Numbered from the stretch's first letter, positions 28,017 through 38,375 are shown. The stretch is DNA of 64,000 nt from Arenibacter nanhaiticus (GCF_900141935.1 NZ_FQYX01000013.1:21020-85019), one strand, 5' to 3'. Notes: generated by a model not told the origin, from the sequence alone. Translations and numbers: made by a program.

Positions 28017-28718
28017 ATGAAACAGATTCTTATCCTTTTTACCGTTTTTGTGTTCCTAGGCCCTACCCTTAGGGCCCAGTTTAACGAAAAGCCTGTATTA
28101 AACCTCCAAAACGAGGATAAGGCTCTCTTAAATTGGGGCTATTTCCTAGGTTTTAACCAATACGATTTTAAGTTTAACTACAAAGAAGACACAGAAGATA
28201 TTTTGGTTCGCAAATCTATAGGCTTCAACGTGGGGCTTATTGGGGAATTGCGACTCAATAAGTTTATGGATCTACGTTTTGAACCCGGTCTCCATTACAA
28301 TCAGCGCGATTTAGGATCTCGTAAGTTTTTCGAAGGCGAAGAAGACGAAGCTGTTCGAGAGATAAAATCGACTTACATCAATTTCCCCCTATTATTAAAG
28401 GTAAGTACCAAAAGGTTGGGCAACTTTAAACCTTTTATCATTGGGGGAGCATCGACCTCTTTAAACCTTGGGAGCAACGAAAAAAGCGTAGAAGATAACG
28501 CAAGTGGTACCTTCCGCATGAAAAAGAACACCCACTACTACGAACTGGGCTTTGGCATCGATTTTTATTTGGAATACTTTAAATTTAGTCCGTCTATCCG
28601 GGGCGTTTTTGCCATCAACGACGAATTAATTCGCGACAAGGACCCTAATAGTAGGTGGACAGGAAATATAGACACCATGAAAACCAGAGGGCTTTTTGTG
28701 AATTTTACTTTTGAATAA
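28017..28718 (+). CDS. porT: PorT-like outer membrane protein of type IX secretion
   Basis: 233 aa with a signal peptide ending LRAQ at residue 21. Predicted to be an eight-stranded beta-barrel: alternating strands such as FLGFNQYDFKFNY, LRFEPGLHYNQRDL, INFPLLLKVST and YELGFGIDFYLEYFKF, ending in a Phe-rich strand (LFVNFTFE). PorT/SprT is needed for T9SS secretion and gliding in this phylum. The position directly after ubiE supports the call. Its end is 6 bases from the convergent methyltransferase gene. Confidence 0.87.
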   Translation: MKQILILFTVFVFLGPTLRAQFNEKPVLNLQNEDKALLNWGYFLGFNQYDFKFNYKEDTEDILVRKSIGFNVGLIGELRLNKFMDLRFEPGLHYNQRDLGSRKFFEGEEDEAVREIKSTYINFPLLLKVSTKRLGNFKPFIIGGASTSLNLGSNEKSVEDNASGTFRMKKNTHYYELGFGIDFYLEYFKFSPSIRGVFAINDELIRDKDPNSRWTGNIDTMKTRGLFVNFTFE

Positions 28719-28724
28719 ACCTAC

Positions 28725-29447
28725 TTAGCTTCTTCTAATTTCGTTTAATAGAATTGCGGTAGCCGTAGCCACATTAAGGCTTTCTGTGGCAGTGGTACCA
28801 AACTGGGGAATACTAATTTTTTTGGCAACCAAGGCTTCTATACTTTTAGAAACCCCATTGGCCTCGTTCCCCATAACCAAAATTCCGGTTTCTGGCATTT
28901 TTTCGCCGTAGACCAACTTTCCTTCCATAAAAGCTCCGTACACAGGAACCTTTACCTCTTGAAGAACGCTGTGCAAATTAGCATACACGATATTCACACG
29001 GGTAATAGAGCCCATGGTTGCCTGTAGCGTTTTAGGATTATAGCAATCGACCGTTGCCGAAGAACAAAGCAGCGTTGGAATGCCGAACCAATCGCAAAGA
29101 CGGATGATGGTCCCTAAATTTCCAGGGTCTCTAACATCGTCCAGTGCCACCACCCAATTAGAAAAATCTATTTCTTTCTCTTCGGGCATGTGAAAAACCC
29201 CTAAAACCTTATTAGGAGTGGTTAAACTGCTCATTTTTTTCAGATCGCCTTCGGCAACCAATGTCATTCCTTCCGTATTTGGAGGCAATACAGAAGGATC
29301 GCTCACATAAACTTGGTAGTTTTTTAAGCGAGAAGCTAATAGCTCTTTTACGGTTTTTACCCCTTCAACCACAAACAACTTATGTAGTGCTCGGTATTTT
29401 TTTTGCTGTAAGCTTTTTATAAATTTTATTTGGCTTTTACCAACCAT
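28725..29447 (-). CDS. TrmH/SpoU family RNA 2'-O-methyltransferase
   Basis: 240 aa. An N-terminal substrate-binding domain starts MVGKSQIKFIKSLQQKKYRA; the SPOUT catalytic domain has motif 1 DDVRDPGNLGTIIR near 128-141, motif 2 GNEANGVS and motif 3 ATESLNVATATAILL. It 2'-O-methylates a ribose in rRNA or tRNA; the target nucleotide is not deducible. It is divergent from tamL, and the two promoter regions overlap. Confidence 0.93.
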   Translation of the reverse strand: MVGKSQIKFIKSLQQKKYRALHKLFVVEGVKTVKELLASRLKNYQVYVSDPSVLPPNTEGMTLVAEGDLKKMSSLTTPNKVLGVFHMPEEKEIDFSNWVVALDDVRDPGNLGTIIRLCDWFGIPTLLCSSATVDCYNPKTLQATMGSITRVNIVYANLHSVLQEVKVPVYGAFMEGKLVYGEKMPETGILVMGNEANGVSKSIEALVAKKISIPQFGTTATESLNVATATAILLNEIRRS

Positions 29448-29457
29448 TCAAATAACG

Positions 29458-29465
29458 TATTTTTG
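29458..29465 (+). promoter_or_regulatory. -7 element TATTTTTG of tamL
   Basis: Exact TAnnTTTG match. Transcription would start near 29471, which excludes a start at 29430 and favours the ATG at 29490. Confidence 0.6.
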
Positions 29466-29489
29466 ACTCCTATGAGGACCCGATTGTCT

Positions 29490-32060
29490 ATGATTAAAAA
29501 CTTCCCAAAAATAAGCTTAATATTCCTAGCAATTGCAATCACCTCTTGTAATGCTTTAAAAAGGGTTGGAAAGGACGAACTGTTACTTTCCAAAAACACT
29601 CTGTATGCCGACGATAAAAAAATTACCGACGAGGACATCCATAGTTTAATTGTTCAAAAACCAAATAGCAGAGTGTTAGGATACCCCCTGCGCCTAAACT
29701 TGTACAACCTTGCAAAAAAAGACCCCGACTCTTCTTTCCAGACCTGGTTGCAGAAAAAAGAAAAAAGGGAACAACGCCTCATTAATTTTTTATCGGAAAA
29801 GCAGGTAAACCGCTTAGGGGAGTCCTTTCTTGTGAAAGGAGCCAGCATTTGGTTAAAAAATATTGGCGAGGCCCCAGTGGTTATAGACACCGCAAAAACC
29901 AACAAATCCCTCCGAAGATTAAATGCCTATTATAAAAGCAAGGGGTATTTTAATAACAATACCACTTTTGTTATAGACAGTAACAAACAGAGAGGCCGCA
30001 TCACTTATAAACTAGACTTGGGCGCCCCGTTCCTTATCGATTCTGTATCGGACAAAATCGCTTCCAAAGCATTGGATTCCATCTACCATTCGGAGAAAAG
30101 GAATTCTTTAATTAAAAAGGGACAAAAAATAGATTTGGACAATTTAAACAACGAAAGGGAAAGACTGACAAATTTATTTAGGAATACCGGGGTACATAAT
30201 TTTCAAGAAAGCTCTATCTCTTATGATTTAATTGGCGACACGACAAAAGTTAGTGGCAATCAGAAATTGGATATTCTGTTAAACATTGATAACCTTCGAA
30301 AAAGAACCGACAATAATATTACTACTACGGAGTATAAGGTGTATAGATTTAAAGATATTAATATCTACACAGACTATCTTTTTAATTCCGACACGGATAG
30401 CTTGCAATCTATCACCTATAATGACTTTACCATATATTATAAGGACAAATTACGATACAAACCAAAAGCCATCACCGACGCTGTCTTTCTAAAAAAGGAT
30501 AGTATTTATAGGGAAATTGACAGAATTAGGACATATAGGCAGATCAACAATTTGAATTCTTTTAAATATCCCAACATCGAATTTAAAGAAGACAGCATTC
30601 AACCTTATTTAACCACCAATATATACCTGGCCCCAAGGCCTAAATACTCGTTGGGAACAGACTTGGACATTACCCATTCTAACATACAATTTTTAGGCTT
30701 GGGCTTTAGCCCATCCTTGCAAGCTAGAAACTTATTTAAAGGTGCCGAACATCTCAGTATCTCTGGAAGGATCAACCTAGGAGCTTCTAAAGACCCAAAA
30801 ATAACGGACAACCGTTTTTTCAACATTTTAGAATTTGGAGGCGACGTCAACTTAAACATCCCAAGGATTTGGTTTCCGTTAGTAAACACCAATAAGATTA
30901 TCCCCAACTATATGTTACCACAGACAAAAGTGTCTATTGGTACAATGTTTCAGCAAAATATAGGTTTGGACAAGCAAACTTTTAATGCTGTCTTTGGATA
31001 CAATTGGTCGCCTACAGATTTCAAGAAAAACAATATAGAATTGTTAAATGTACAATTTGTACGCAATGTAAACCCCAACAGGTTTTTTATGGTATATCAA
31101 AATACCTATAATAAATTAGACAATATAGCGGACAATTATCAGGACAATGCAGCCCTTGCCGAATACTTCGAAACTTTGGAAGGGGAAACCGAACCAACGC
31201 TCATTATCCCGGAAGGCACCACAGGTTTTACCAACGCTATTTTAAACAGACAAGTGGCATCTTCTTCCCAAGACTACACCGAAATCAGCAGTATTGAGGA
31301 AAGAAGGAAAAGGCTTTCTGAAAATAATTTAATCTTTGCCAGCAACTATACCTATAACAAAACCAGTAAAAAAAGCATTACTGATAACAATTTTTATCAA
31401 TTTAGATTCAAATTAGAAAGCGCTGGAAGTCTCCTAACGGGTTTATCAAAATTAATCGACTTTAATAAAAACGAAGAAGACAAAGCCTTAGTGTTCAAAG
31501 TTCCGTATTCCCAATACTTAAAAACGGAATTAGACTTTATAAAGCACTTCACCATTTCAGGTTCTGACGTACTGGCCTTTAGAAGCTTTTTTGGCATCGC
31601 TATCCCTTACGGCAATTCGGACAACATTCCTTTTGTAAGGAGTTATTTTGCAGGAGGCTCTAACGACAATCGCGCTTGGCTGCCGTATTCCCTTGGCCCT
31701 GGCGCTACCAAGGATTTAAATGACTTTAATGAGGCAAACTTAAAAATAGCCTTTAACCTAGAGTACAGATTTCCTATCGTTGGCAATATCAAAGGAGCGC
31801 TATTTGCCGACGCTGGCAACATTTGGAATGCCATGGACAACGTTCAGGACAGCGCTGCCACTTTCAACGATTTTAGCTCTTTGGCCGAAATAGCTTTAGG
31901 GACCGGCATAGGTTTAAGATATGATTTTACATACTTTGTTTTTAGGCTAGATATGGGGCTAAAGACCTATAATCCTGCTGAAGAAGCGGCAAAAAGATGG
32001 TTCAGAGATTACAACTTAGCGAACGCTGTCTTCAATATAGGGATAAATTATCCTTTTTAG
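29490..32060 (+). CDS. tamL: Translocation and assembly module lipoprotein (BamA/TamA-like, TamL)
   Basis: 856 aa from the ATG at 29490, chosen because it gives a proper lipoprotein signal (MIKNFPKISLIFLAIAITSC, C20) and because the -7 element at 29458 excludes the longer frame from 29430. POTRA-like regions occupy roughly the first 370 residues and a C-terminal 16-strand Omp85 barrel the rest, with the conserved VRSYFAGGSNDNRAW motif and a GIGLRYDFTYFVFRLDMG segment. The last residue is Phe. TamL, peculiar to Bacteroidota, works with TamB in outer membrane biogenesis. No tamB lies in this window. Confidence 0.92.
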   Translation: MIKNFPKISLIFLAIAITSCNALKRVGKDELLLSKNTLYADDKKITDEDIHSLIVQKPNSRVLGYPLRLNLYNLAKKDPDSSFQTWLQKKEKREQRLINFLSEKQVNRLGESFLVKGASIWLKNIGEAPVVIDTAKTNKSLRRLNAYYKSKGYFNNNTTFVIDSNKQRGRITYKLDLGAPFLIDSVSDKIASKALDSIYHSEKRNSLIKKGQKIDLDNLNNERERLTNLFRNTGVHNFQESSISYDLIGDTTKVSGNQKLDILLNIDNLRKRTDNNITTTEYKVYRFKDINIYTDYLFNSDTDSLQSITYNDFTIYYKDKLRYKPKAITDAVFLKKDSIYREIDRIRTYRQINNLNSFKYPNIEFKEDSIQPYLTTNIYLAPRPKYSLGTDLDITHSNIQFLGLGFSPSLQARNLFKGAEHLSISGRINLGASKDPKITDNRFFNILEFGGDVNLNIPRIWFPLVNTNKIIPNYMLPQTKVSIGTMFQQNIGLDKQTFNAVFGYNWSPTDFKKNNIELLNVQFVRNVNPNRFFMVYQNTYNKLDNIADNYQDNAALAEYFETLEGETEPTLIIPEGTTGFTNAILNRQVASSSQDYTEISSIEERRKRLSENNLIFASNYTYNKTSKKSITDNNFYQFRFKLESAGSLLTGLSKLIDFNKNEEDKALVFKVPYSQYLKTELDFIKHFTISGSDVLAFRSFFGIAIPYGNSDNIPFVRSYFAGGSNDNRAWLPYSLGPGATKDLNDFNEANLKIAFNLEYRFPIVGNIKGALFADAGNIWNAMDNVQDSAATFNDFSSLAEIALGTGIGLRYDFTYFVFRLDMGLKTYNPAEEAAKRWFRDYNLANAVFNIGINYPF

Positions 32061-32075
32061 AGCTAATTATTTTAT

Positions 32076-32083
32076 TACTTTTG
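32076..32083 (+). promoter_or_regulatory. -7 element TACTTTTG of fba
   Basis: TAnnTTTG match 35 bases before the fba ATG, beginning 16 bases after the tamL stop. Confidence 0.6.
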
Positions 32084-32117
32084 TCAATCTTTTAATTAAC
32101 TACACTAAAGTAAGATT

Positions 32118-33185
32118 ATGGCACACGAGATTAAACCAGGAGTTGCAACCGGAGATGAAGTACAGGCAATTTTTAAATATGCGAAAGAAAAAGGATTTGC
32201 CCTTCCTGCTGTAAACGTTATTGGTTCTGACACCATTAATGGGGTTTTGGAAACTGCTGCAAGTTTAAATGCACCGGTTATTATTCAGTTCTCCAATGGC
32301 GGCGCACAATTTAACGCTGGGAAAGGATTATCTAACGACGGACAACAAGCGGCCATTCAAGGAGCTATCGCTGGGGCCAAGCATGTACACCAATTAGCAG
32401 AAGCTTATGGAGCTAGCGTAATTTTACATACAGACCACTGTGCAAAAAAATTATTGCCTTGGATCGATGGTTTATTAGAAGCTAGTGAAAAGCATTTTGC
32501 AGAAACAGGAAAGCCTTTGTTCAGCTCTCATATGATCGATTTATCGGAAGAGCCCTTAGAGGAGAATATTGCCATCTGTAAAGAATATCTTGCTAGAATG
32601 AGCAAAATGGGCATGACCCTAGAAATTGAACTGGGAATCACAGGTGGTGAAGAAGACGGTGTGGACAATACCGACGTTGACGATTCTAAACTGTACACCC
32701 AACCAGAAGAAGTTGCTTATGCTTATGAGGAACTTTCTAAAATAAGCCCTAAATTTACAATTGCCGCTGCTTTCGGTAATGTACACGGTGTTTACAAGCC
32801 TGGAAATGTTAAATTGACTCCGAAAATCTTAAAGAACTCTCAAGAGTTTATTTCTGAAAAATACGGGGTTGAAGAAAACCATATCGATTTTGTATTCCAC
32901 GGAGGTTCTGGATCAACTATTGAAGAGATTCGTGAAGCTATCGGTTATGGTGTTATTAAAATGAATATCGATACAGATCTACAATATGCTTTCTTATCTG
33001 GAATCAGAGATTATATTCAAGATAAAAAAGACTATTTACAAGGACAAATTGGCAATCCAAATGGAGCCGATGAGCCTAACAAAAAGTATTACGACCCACG
33101 TGTTTGGTTAAGAGAAGGTGAAAAAACTTTTATCGAGCGTTTAAAGAAAGCCTTCGAAGACCTTAACAACGTAAATACTTTATAA
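32118..33185 (+). CDS. fba: Fructose-bisphosphate aldolase, class II
   Basis: 355 aa. It cleaves fructose 1,6-bisphosphate with a zinc ion. Conserved features: the FALPAVNVIGSDTINGVLE start, the zinc/catalytic HTDHC motif near 107-111, the EIELGITGGEEDG segment, the AFGNVHGVYKPGN His motif near 218-230, and the FHGGSGS phosphate-binding loop. The length and the YTQPEE loop fit the E. coli FbaA type. It is followed by accD after 24 bases, possibly on one transcript. Confidence 0.97.
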   Translation: MAHEIKPGVATGDEVQAIFKYAKEKGFALPAVNVIGSDTINGVLETAASLNAPVIIQFSNGGAQFNAGKGLSNDGQQAAIQGAIAGAKHVHQLAEAYGASVILHTDHCAKKLLPWIDGLLEASEKHFAETGKPLFSSHMIDLSEEPLEENIAICKEYLARMSKMGMTLEIELGITGGEEDGVDNTDVDDSKLYTQPEEVAYAYEELSKISPKFTIAAAFGNVHGVYKPGNVKLTPKILKNSQEFISEKYGVEENHIDFVFHGGSGSTIEEIREAIGYGVIKMNIDTDLQYAFLSGIRDYIQDKKDYLQGQIGNPNGADEPNKKYYDPRVWLREGEKTFIERLKKAFEDLNNVNTL

Positions 33186-33209
33186 TCCGCAAACCTTAAT
33201 ACAACATTT

Positions 33210-34070
33210 ATGTCATCTTGGTTCAAAAGAAAGGAAAAAGGTATACAAACTGCCACAGATCAAAAAAAGGACACTCCTAAAGGCCTTTGGTATAAATCCC
33301 CTACGGGAAAAATTGTAGAAGCCGATGAATTGGCCAAAAACTTTTATGTAAGCCCCGAGGACGATTACCATGTTCGCATCGGCAGTAAAGAATATTTTGA
33401 AATTCTTTTCGATAATAATGAGTTTAAAGAGCTAGATGCAAAGCTTACGTCCAAGGACCCTTTAAAGTTCGAGGATACTAAAAAATATGTTGACCGTTTA
33501 AAAGCGGCCGAGAAGAAAACAGGATTAAAAGATGCTGTAAGAACCGGCGTTGGAAAATCACTGGGCAAGGAAATAGTCATCTCATGTATGGACTTTAGCT
33601 TTATTGGCGGGTCTATGGGAAGTGTCGTTGGCGAAAAAATCGCAAGAGGTATAGATTATGCGATCAAAAACAAACTACCATTTGTTATGATCTCAAAATC
33701 TGGTGGTGCCCGTATGATGGAAGCTGCCCTATCCTTGATGCAATTAGCCAAAACATCGGCTAAATTGGCTCAACTTGCAGAGGCTGGATTGCCGTATATT
33801 TCCTTATGTACGGACCCTACCACTGGAGGAACCACCGCTTCTTATGCCATGTTGGGAGATATTAATATTTCCGAACCAGGTGCTCTTATCGGTTTTGCCG
33901 GACCACGAGTGGTAAAAGAAGCTACTGGAAAAGAATTGCCAGAAGATTTTCAAACAGCAGAGTTTTTGCAAGAACACGGTTTTTTAGATTTTATAGTTCA
34001 CCGTAGAGATCTTAAAAAGAAAATTAATCTTTATATAGATCTAATCGAAAACAAGCCTGTTAGGGCCTAA
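33210..34070 (+). CDS. accD: Acetyl-CoA carboxylase carboxyltransferase subunit beta, zinc-ribbon cysteines lost
   Basis: 286 aa. With AccA it transfers the carboxyl from carboxybiotin to acetyl-CoA, the first step in fatty acid synthesis. The crotonase-like core is normal: [48 protein letters not shown] and the GFAGPRVV segment. The N-terminal region equivalent to the E. coli zinc ribbon (residues about 26-60, starting [10 protein letters not shown]) has no cysteine at all; the CxxC pairs read KSPTG and SPED. The fold is probably kept without metal. I recall similar proteins in other flavobacteria but cannot check. Confidence 0.95.
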   Translation: MSSWFKRKEKGIQTATDQKKDTPKGLWYKSPTGKIVEADELAKNFYVSPEDDYHVRIGSKEYFEILFDNNEFKELDAKLTSKDPLKFEDTKKYVDRLKAAEKKTGLKDAVRTGVGKSLGKEIVISCMDFSFIGGSMGSVVGEKIARGIDYAIKNKLPFVMISKSGGARMMEAALSLMQLAKTSAKLAQLAEAGLPYISLCTDPTTGGTTASYAMLGDINISEPGALIGFAGPRVVKEATGKELPEDFQTAEFLQEHGFLDFIVHRRDLKKKINLYIDLIENKPVRA

Positions 34071-34117
34071 TAATTTTCTGTTTGTCAATTATCGGCAGAC
34101 TATAAAAAAAATAATCG

Positions 34118-34147
34118 TATATTTGCGCCCTTGACCGAATTTCGGTC
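34118..34147 (+). promoter_or_regulatory. rpsO promoter and leader hairpin
   Basis: A TATATTTG -7 element (34118-34125) is followed by GACCGAA at 34133-34139 and TTCGGTC at 34141-34147, a 5-7 bp hairpin in a leader of about 50 bases. Many bacteria control rpsO through S15 binding to its own leader; a role here is only a possibility. Confidence 0.5.
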
Positions 34148-34179
34148 ATGTACATAAAAATCATTAAAACAATATTGGA

Positions 34180-34449
34180 ATGTATTTAACTAAAGAAGTA
34201 AAAGCTGAGATTTTTCAGAAGCATGGTGGTGAAGCAGTAAACACAGGTTCTGCCGAAGGACAAATTGCTTTGTTCACTTACAGAATCAACCACTTAACAG
34301 AGCACTTAAAAAAGAATCGCAAAGATTTTAACACTGAGCGTTCTCTAGTAAAATTGGTAGGTAAGAGAAGATCTCTTCTAGATTATTTAATTAAGAAAGA
34401 TATTACTAGATATCGTGCTATAATTAAAGAATTAGGAATTAGAAAATAA
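34180..34449 (+). CDS. rpsO: 30S ribosomal protein S15
   Basis: 89 aa, the exact family length. It binds the central domain of 16S rRNA. Conserved stretches: NTGSAEGQIALFTYRINHLT at 22-41 and LVKLVGKRRSLLDYL near 57-71, followed by YRAIIKELGIRK at the end. It has its own promoter and a strong terminator and lies upstream of pnp, the same order as in E. coli, though with 228 bases between. Confidence 0.98.
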   Translation: MYLTKEVKAEIFQKHGGEAVNTGSAEGQIALFTYRINHLTEHLKKNRKDFNTERSLVKLVGKRRSLLDYLIKKDITRYRAIIKELGIRK

Positions 34450-34455
34450 TTCACG

Positions 34456-34488
34456 AAAAGGGGGAAAGTTGTACTTTCCCCCTTTTTT
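34456..34488 (+). terminator. Rho-independent terminator of rpsO
   Basis: AAAAGGGGGAAAGT pairs with ACTTTCCCCCTTTT (34456-34469 with 34473-34486) across a 3-base loop, ending in T residues. Confidence 0.93.
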
Positions 34489-34677
34489 ACAATACCCATA
34501 ACGTTGATTATCAATTCTATGGCAAAGCCCTTAGGATCCCTTAAGGCAAAACAAAAAGCTTACTTATAGTTTTTCATTGGTCCACAACACACAACTACAA
34601 CACAACAACTTCGTTTCTACAAGGCGAAAGACCATTGTTTAACAAACCTATAAAGAGATAGGTTTTAATTCGTATTT

Positions 34678-36897
34678 ATGATACCAAAAGTATTTAAAGA
34701 GGTCATTGACCTAGGTGACGGTAGGGAAATTTCTATCGAAACCGGAAAATTGGCTAAGCAGGCCCATGGTTCTGTTGTTGTTCAATCAGGCGACTGTATG
34801 TTATTGTGTACCGTTGTTTCTAACTACAAGGCCAGTGATGTAGATTTTCTACCTTTGACGGTAGATTACCGTGAAAAATTTGCCGCTGCCGGACGTTACC
34901 CAGGTGGATTCTTTAAAAGAGAAGCCAGACCTAGTGACGGTGAAGTATTGACTATGAGATTGGTAGACCGCGTTTTACGTCCACTTTTCCCAAAAGACTA
35001 TCATTCAGAAACTCAAGTGATGATTCAGTTAATGTCTCATGACGACAATGTAATGCCAGAAGCTATGGCTGGTTTGGCTGCTTCTGCTGCCATTCAGTTA
35101 TCTGACTTCCCATTTGAATGTGCCATTTCTGAAGTACGTGTAGGACGTATTGATGGTAAATTTATCCTTAACCCAACTAGAGAACAATTAGAGTTGTCTG
35201 ACATCGATATGATGATCGGAGCCTCTGCAGATTCTGTAATGATGGTAGAAGGTGAGATGAAAGAAATCTCAGAAGAAGAAATGGTAGAAGCCATTGAGTT
35301 TGCCCATGAAGCTATAAAAGTTCAATGTGCCGCCCAGTTGCGTTTGGCCGAAGCTTTCGGTAAAAAAGAAGTACGCGAGTACACCCCAGAAAAAGAAGAC
35401 GAGGCCTTAGCTAAGAGAATTCACGATATGGCTTACGACAAAGTATATGCCATTGCAAAAGCCGGATCGTCTAAAAAAGAAAGAACTACTGCCTTTGCTG
35501 AAATAAAAGAGGAGATCAAAGCTTCTTTTTCTGAAGAGGAAAATGCCGAATTTGGAGACTTGGTTTCCAAGTACTACTACCAAGCAGAAAAAGCTGCCGT
35601 TAGAGACCTTACCTTAAACGAAGGATTACGTCTAGACGGTAGAAAAACAGATGAGATTCGTCCTATCTGGTGCGAGGTTAACTACCTGCCTTCTACCCAC
35701 GGTTCTGCAATCTTTACAAGAGGAGAAACTCAGGCCTTGGCCACGGTAACCCTAGGAACTTCTAGAGAAGCCAACAAAATAGACATGCCGTCTTTTGAAG
35801 GTGAGGAAAAATTCTATCTACATTATAACTTCCCTCCTTTCTCAACTGGTGAAGCTAAACCAATCAGAGGTACTTCACGTAGAGAGGTAGGACACGGAAA
35901 CTTGGCACAACGTGCCTTAAAAGGAATGATCCCCGAAGATTGCCCTTATACTGTAAGAGTGGTTTCGGAAGTATTAGAATCTAACGGTTCTTCTTCTATG
36001 GCTACCGTATGTAGTGGTACTATGGCCCTTATGGATGCCGGTGTTCAAATGATCAAACCGGTTTCGGGTATTGCTATGGGATTGATCTCTGATAGCGAAA
36101 GCGGTAAATACGCCGTTTTATCGGATATCTTAGGTGATGAAGATCACTTGGGAGATATGGACTTTAAGGTTACCGGAACCGCAGATGGTATTACTGCCTG
36201 TCAGATGGATATTAAAGTAAAAGGTCTTTCTTATGAAATTTTGGTGAACGCTTTAAAACAAGCAAGAGCCGGACGTTTACATATCTTGGAAAAAATTACC
36301 GAAACTATCGCTACACCTAACCAAGATGTAAAAGCACACGCTCCTAAAATGGTTACAAGAACTATTCCTGGACAATTTATCGGTGCTTTGATCGGACCTG
36401 GTGGAAAAGTTATCCAAGAATTACAGAAAGCTACCGATACTACTATCGTTATCAACGAAGATCCTGTTACCGAAGAAGGTATTGTAGAAATTTTAGGTAC
36501 TAATCAGGACGGAATCGATATGGTATTGGCCAAAATAGACTCCTTAATGTTTAAACCAGAGTTAGGTGGTGCTTATGAAGTTAAAGTAATTAAAATGCTC
36601 GATTTTGGTGCGGTAGTAGAATATACCGAAGCGCCAGGAAATGAAGTATTGCTTCACGTATCCGAACTAGCTTGGGAACGTACCGAGAATGTATCCGATG
36701 TCGTAAAGATGGGTGATGTTTTTGACGTGAAATATTTTGGTCTTGATCCAAGGACTAAAAAAGAAAAAGTATCTCGCAAAGCGTTACTTCCAAAACCTGA
36801 AGGATTTGTTGAAAGACCTCCAAGGGATAACAAAGGTAGCGGAAGAGATAACCGTGGCCGCGACAACCGCAGAGACGATAGAAAACCAAGAGACTAA
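34678..36897 (+). CDS. pnp: Polynucleotide phosphorylase
   Basis: 739 aa. It degrades RNA 3' to 5' with phosphate. Two RNase PH domains (about 10-230 and 310-540), with [21 protein letters not shown] in the first and [23 protein letters not shown] in the second; a KH domain with [12 protein letters not shown] near 577-588; and an S1 domain ([17 protein letters not shown]) near 640-710. The last 30 residues are an Arg/Asp/Gly-rich tail ([19 protein letters not shown]), probably disordered and RNA-binding. It is a single gene with its own terminator. Confidence 0.98.
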   Translation: MIPKVFKEVIDLGDGREISIETGKLAKQAHGSVVVQSGDCMLLCTVVSNYKASDVDFLPLTVDYREKFAAAGRYPGGFFKREARPSDGEVLTMRLVDRVLRPLFPKDYHSETQVMIQLMSHDDNVMPEAMAGLAASAAIQLSDFPFECAISEVRVGRIDGKFILNPTREQLELSDIDMMIGASADSVMMVEGEMKEISEEEMVEAIEFAHEAIKVQCAAQLRLAEAFGKKEVREYTPEKEDEALAKRIHDMAYDKVYAIAKAGSSKKERTTAFAEIKEEIKASFSEEENAEFGDLVSKYYYQAEKAAVRDLTLNEGLRLDGRKTDEIRPIWCEVNYLPSTHGSAIFTRGETQALATVTLGTSREANKIDMPSFEGEEKFYLHYNFPPFSTGEAKPIRGTSRREVGHGNLAQRALKGMIPEDCPYTVRVVSEVLESNGSSSMATVCSGTMALMDAGVQMIKPVSGIAMGLISDSESGKYAVLSDILGDEDHLGDMDFKVTGTADGITACQMDIKVKGLSYEILVNALKQARAGRLHILEKITETIATPNQDVKAHAPKMVTRTIPGQFIGALIGPGGKVIQELQKATDTTIVINEDPVTEEGIVEILGTNQDGIDMVLAKIDSLMFKPELGGAYEVKVIKMLDFGAVVEYTEAPGNEVLLHVSELAWERTENVSDVVKMGDVFDVKYFGLDPRTKKEKVSRKALLPKPEGFVERPPRDNKGSGRDNRGRDNRRDDRKPRD

Positions 36898-36922
36898 TCT
36901 TTCAGTCTTTTAAATACATTAA

Positions 36923-36954
36923 AGCCTATTCATTCAGATGGATAGGTTTTTTTT
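36923..36954 (+). terminator. Rho-independent terminator of pnp
   Basis: AGCCTATTCA with TGGATAGGTT (36923-36932 and 36939-36948), two G-T pairs, followed by a run of T. Confidence 0.85.
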
Positions 36955-36995
36955 GTTACCCCCTACTTCAAAATTTACAATGGCCATATTGCTTT

Positions 36996-37075
36996 GGGCG
37001 TTCCCTCCTTCGTCGGGCGGGCCCTTGGCTATATCCCTTGCTACGCTGCGGGGATGCCGCCGCGGTCCCTAACGC
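36996..37075 (-). repeat. 80-bp GC-rich dispersed repeat, copy B
   Basis: On the minus strand it begins GCGTTAGGGACCGCGGCGGC and ends GGGAACGCCC. Three differences from copy A and two from copy C. It lies in the 450-base gap between the pnp terminator and rpoD. The rest of that gap (37076-37349) is AT-rich with no frame, no exact TAnnTTTG and no clear terminator; it must hold the rpoD promoter. Confidence 0.9.
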
Positions 37076-37349
37076 ATCATTACCTCTCCATGCTAATACG
37101 CTCTCAAAAGCAACCAATCTGCCATCTATGCGGCTTTTAAAAAAATATAGATAAAGACAAGAAGAATTACTAAATCCTTCTATACCATAAAGCTAGCCCT
37201 GCTCAAAAGGTGTTAAATCAAGCTTTTTTTCCTGTTTTTTCGTTATTATGTAAAAAAAAATAATTAAATTGTAACATTTTAGTCGCTTCGAACGTATAAC
37301 CTAATGCAGCCCATGCTTACTGCACTTAATTTAGAAAGGAAAAACTTCG

Positions 37350-38213
37350 ATGAGACAGCTAAAAATTACAAAACAGGTTACCAATAGAGAAACCGCTTCT
37401 TTAGATAAATATTTGCAAGAAATTGGAAAAGTTGATCTTATTACTGCGGATGAAGAGGTTGAATTGGCACAAAGGATCAAGGCGGGCGATCAGGTTGCCC
37501 TAGAGAAATTGACAAAAGCCAATTTGCGATTTGTGGTTTCCGTAGCAAAGCAATACCAAAACCAAGGCTTAACCCTACCCGATTTAATTAACGAAGGCAA
37601 CCTTGGACTTATTAAGGCTGCCCAACGTTTTGACGAAACCCGTGGATTTAAATTTATCTCCTATGCCGTATGGTGGATTCGTCAATCGATCCTTCAGGCG
37701 TTGGCAGAGCAATCTCGTATTGTTAGACTTCCTTTAAACAAGATTGGATCTATCAATAAGATCAACAAGACATTCGCCTTCTTGGAGCAAGCACACGAAA
37801 GACAGCCTTCCGCAGAAGAAATTGCCAAGGAATTGGATATGACTGTTGAAGACGTAAAACAATCCCTAAAAAACTCTGGACGCCACGTATCCATGGATGC
37901 CCCTTTGATCGACGGGGAAGATTCTAACCTCTACGATGTATTGCGAAGTGGAGAATCGCCAAACCCAGATAGGGAATTATTACACGAGTCTCTTAGAACA
38001 GAAATAGAAAGAGCTTTAGAAACCTTAACCCCAAGAGAAGCCGATGTTATCCGTTTATATTTCGGATTGGCAGGACAGCACTCTATGACCTTGGAAGAAA
38101 TTGGAGAAACTTTTGACCTTACAAGAGAAAGAGTACGTCAAATTAAGGAAAAAGCCATCAGAAGGTTAAAACATACTTCTAGAAGTAAAATTCTAAAAAC
38201 TTATTTAGGATAA
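37350..38213 (+). CDS. rpoD: Primary RNA polymerase sigma factor
   Basis: 287 aa, much shorter than the E. coli protein: region 1.1 and the non-conserved insert are absent, as usual in Bacteroidota. Regions seen in order: 1.2 ([20 protein letters not shown], 18-37), 2.1-2.4 with [19 protein letters not shown] and the [13 protein letters not shown] promoter-melting helix, 3 ([15 protein letters not shown]), and 4.2 with the helix-turn-helix [20 protein letters not shown]. It recognises the TAnnTTTG promoters seen in this window. A terminator follows. Confidence 0.97.
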   Translation: MRQLKITKQVTNRETASLDKYLQEIGKVDLITADEEVELAQRIKAGDQVALEKLTKANLRFVVSVAKQYQNQGLTLPDLINEGNLGLIKAAQRFDETRGFKFISYAVWWIRQSILQALAEQSRIVRLPLNKIGSINKINKTFAFLEQAHERQPSAEEIAKELDMTVEDVKQSLKNSGRHVSMDAPLIDGEDSNLYDVLRSGESPNPDRELLHESLRTEIERALETLTPREADVIRLYFGLAGQHSMTLEEIGETFDLTRERVRQIKEKAIRRLKHTSRSKILKTYLG

Positions 38214-38330
38214 ACCCATACATGTATTCATTACCTGCAACAACATCGTATTTGGAAAGTTGTTGTTAAAATAATACATTGTGAACCGTAACAACAGTTA
38301 TCATGACTGTTCGTTTTTTGATTGATGAAT

Positions 38331-38361
38331 AAACTCCGGCTGATTACCGGAGTTTTTTTTT
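38331..38361 (+). terminator. Rho-independent terminator between rpoD and trmL
   Basis: AAACTCCGG pairs with CCGGAGTTT (38331-38339 with 38347-38355), 7-base loop, long T-run. It lies 118 bases after the rpoD stop. Confidence 0.92.
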
Positions 38362-38375
38362 AAAACCCCTCATTA

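Noticed and set aside
30605-30907. Long antisense frames inside tamL, nqr and PUL genes
   Set aside because: They lie opposite strongly conserved genes and show no domain features.
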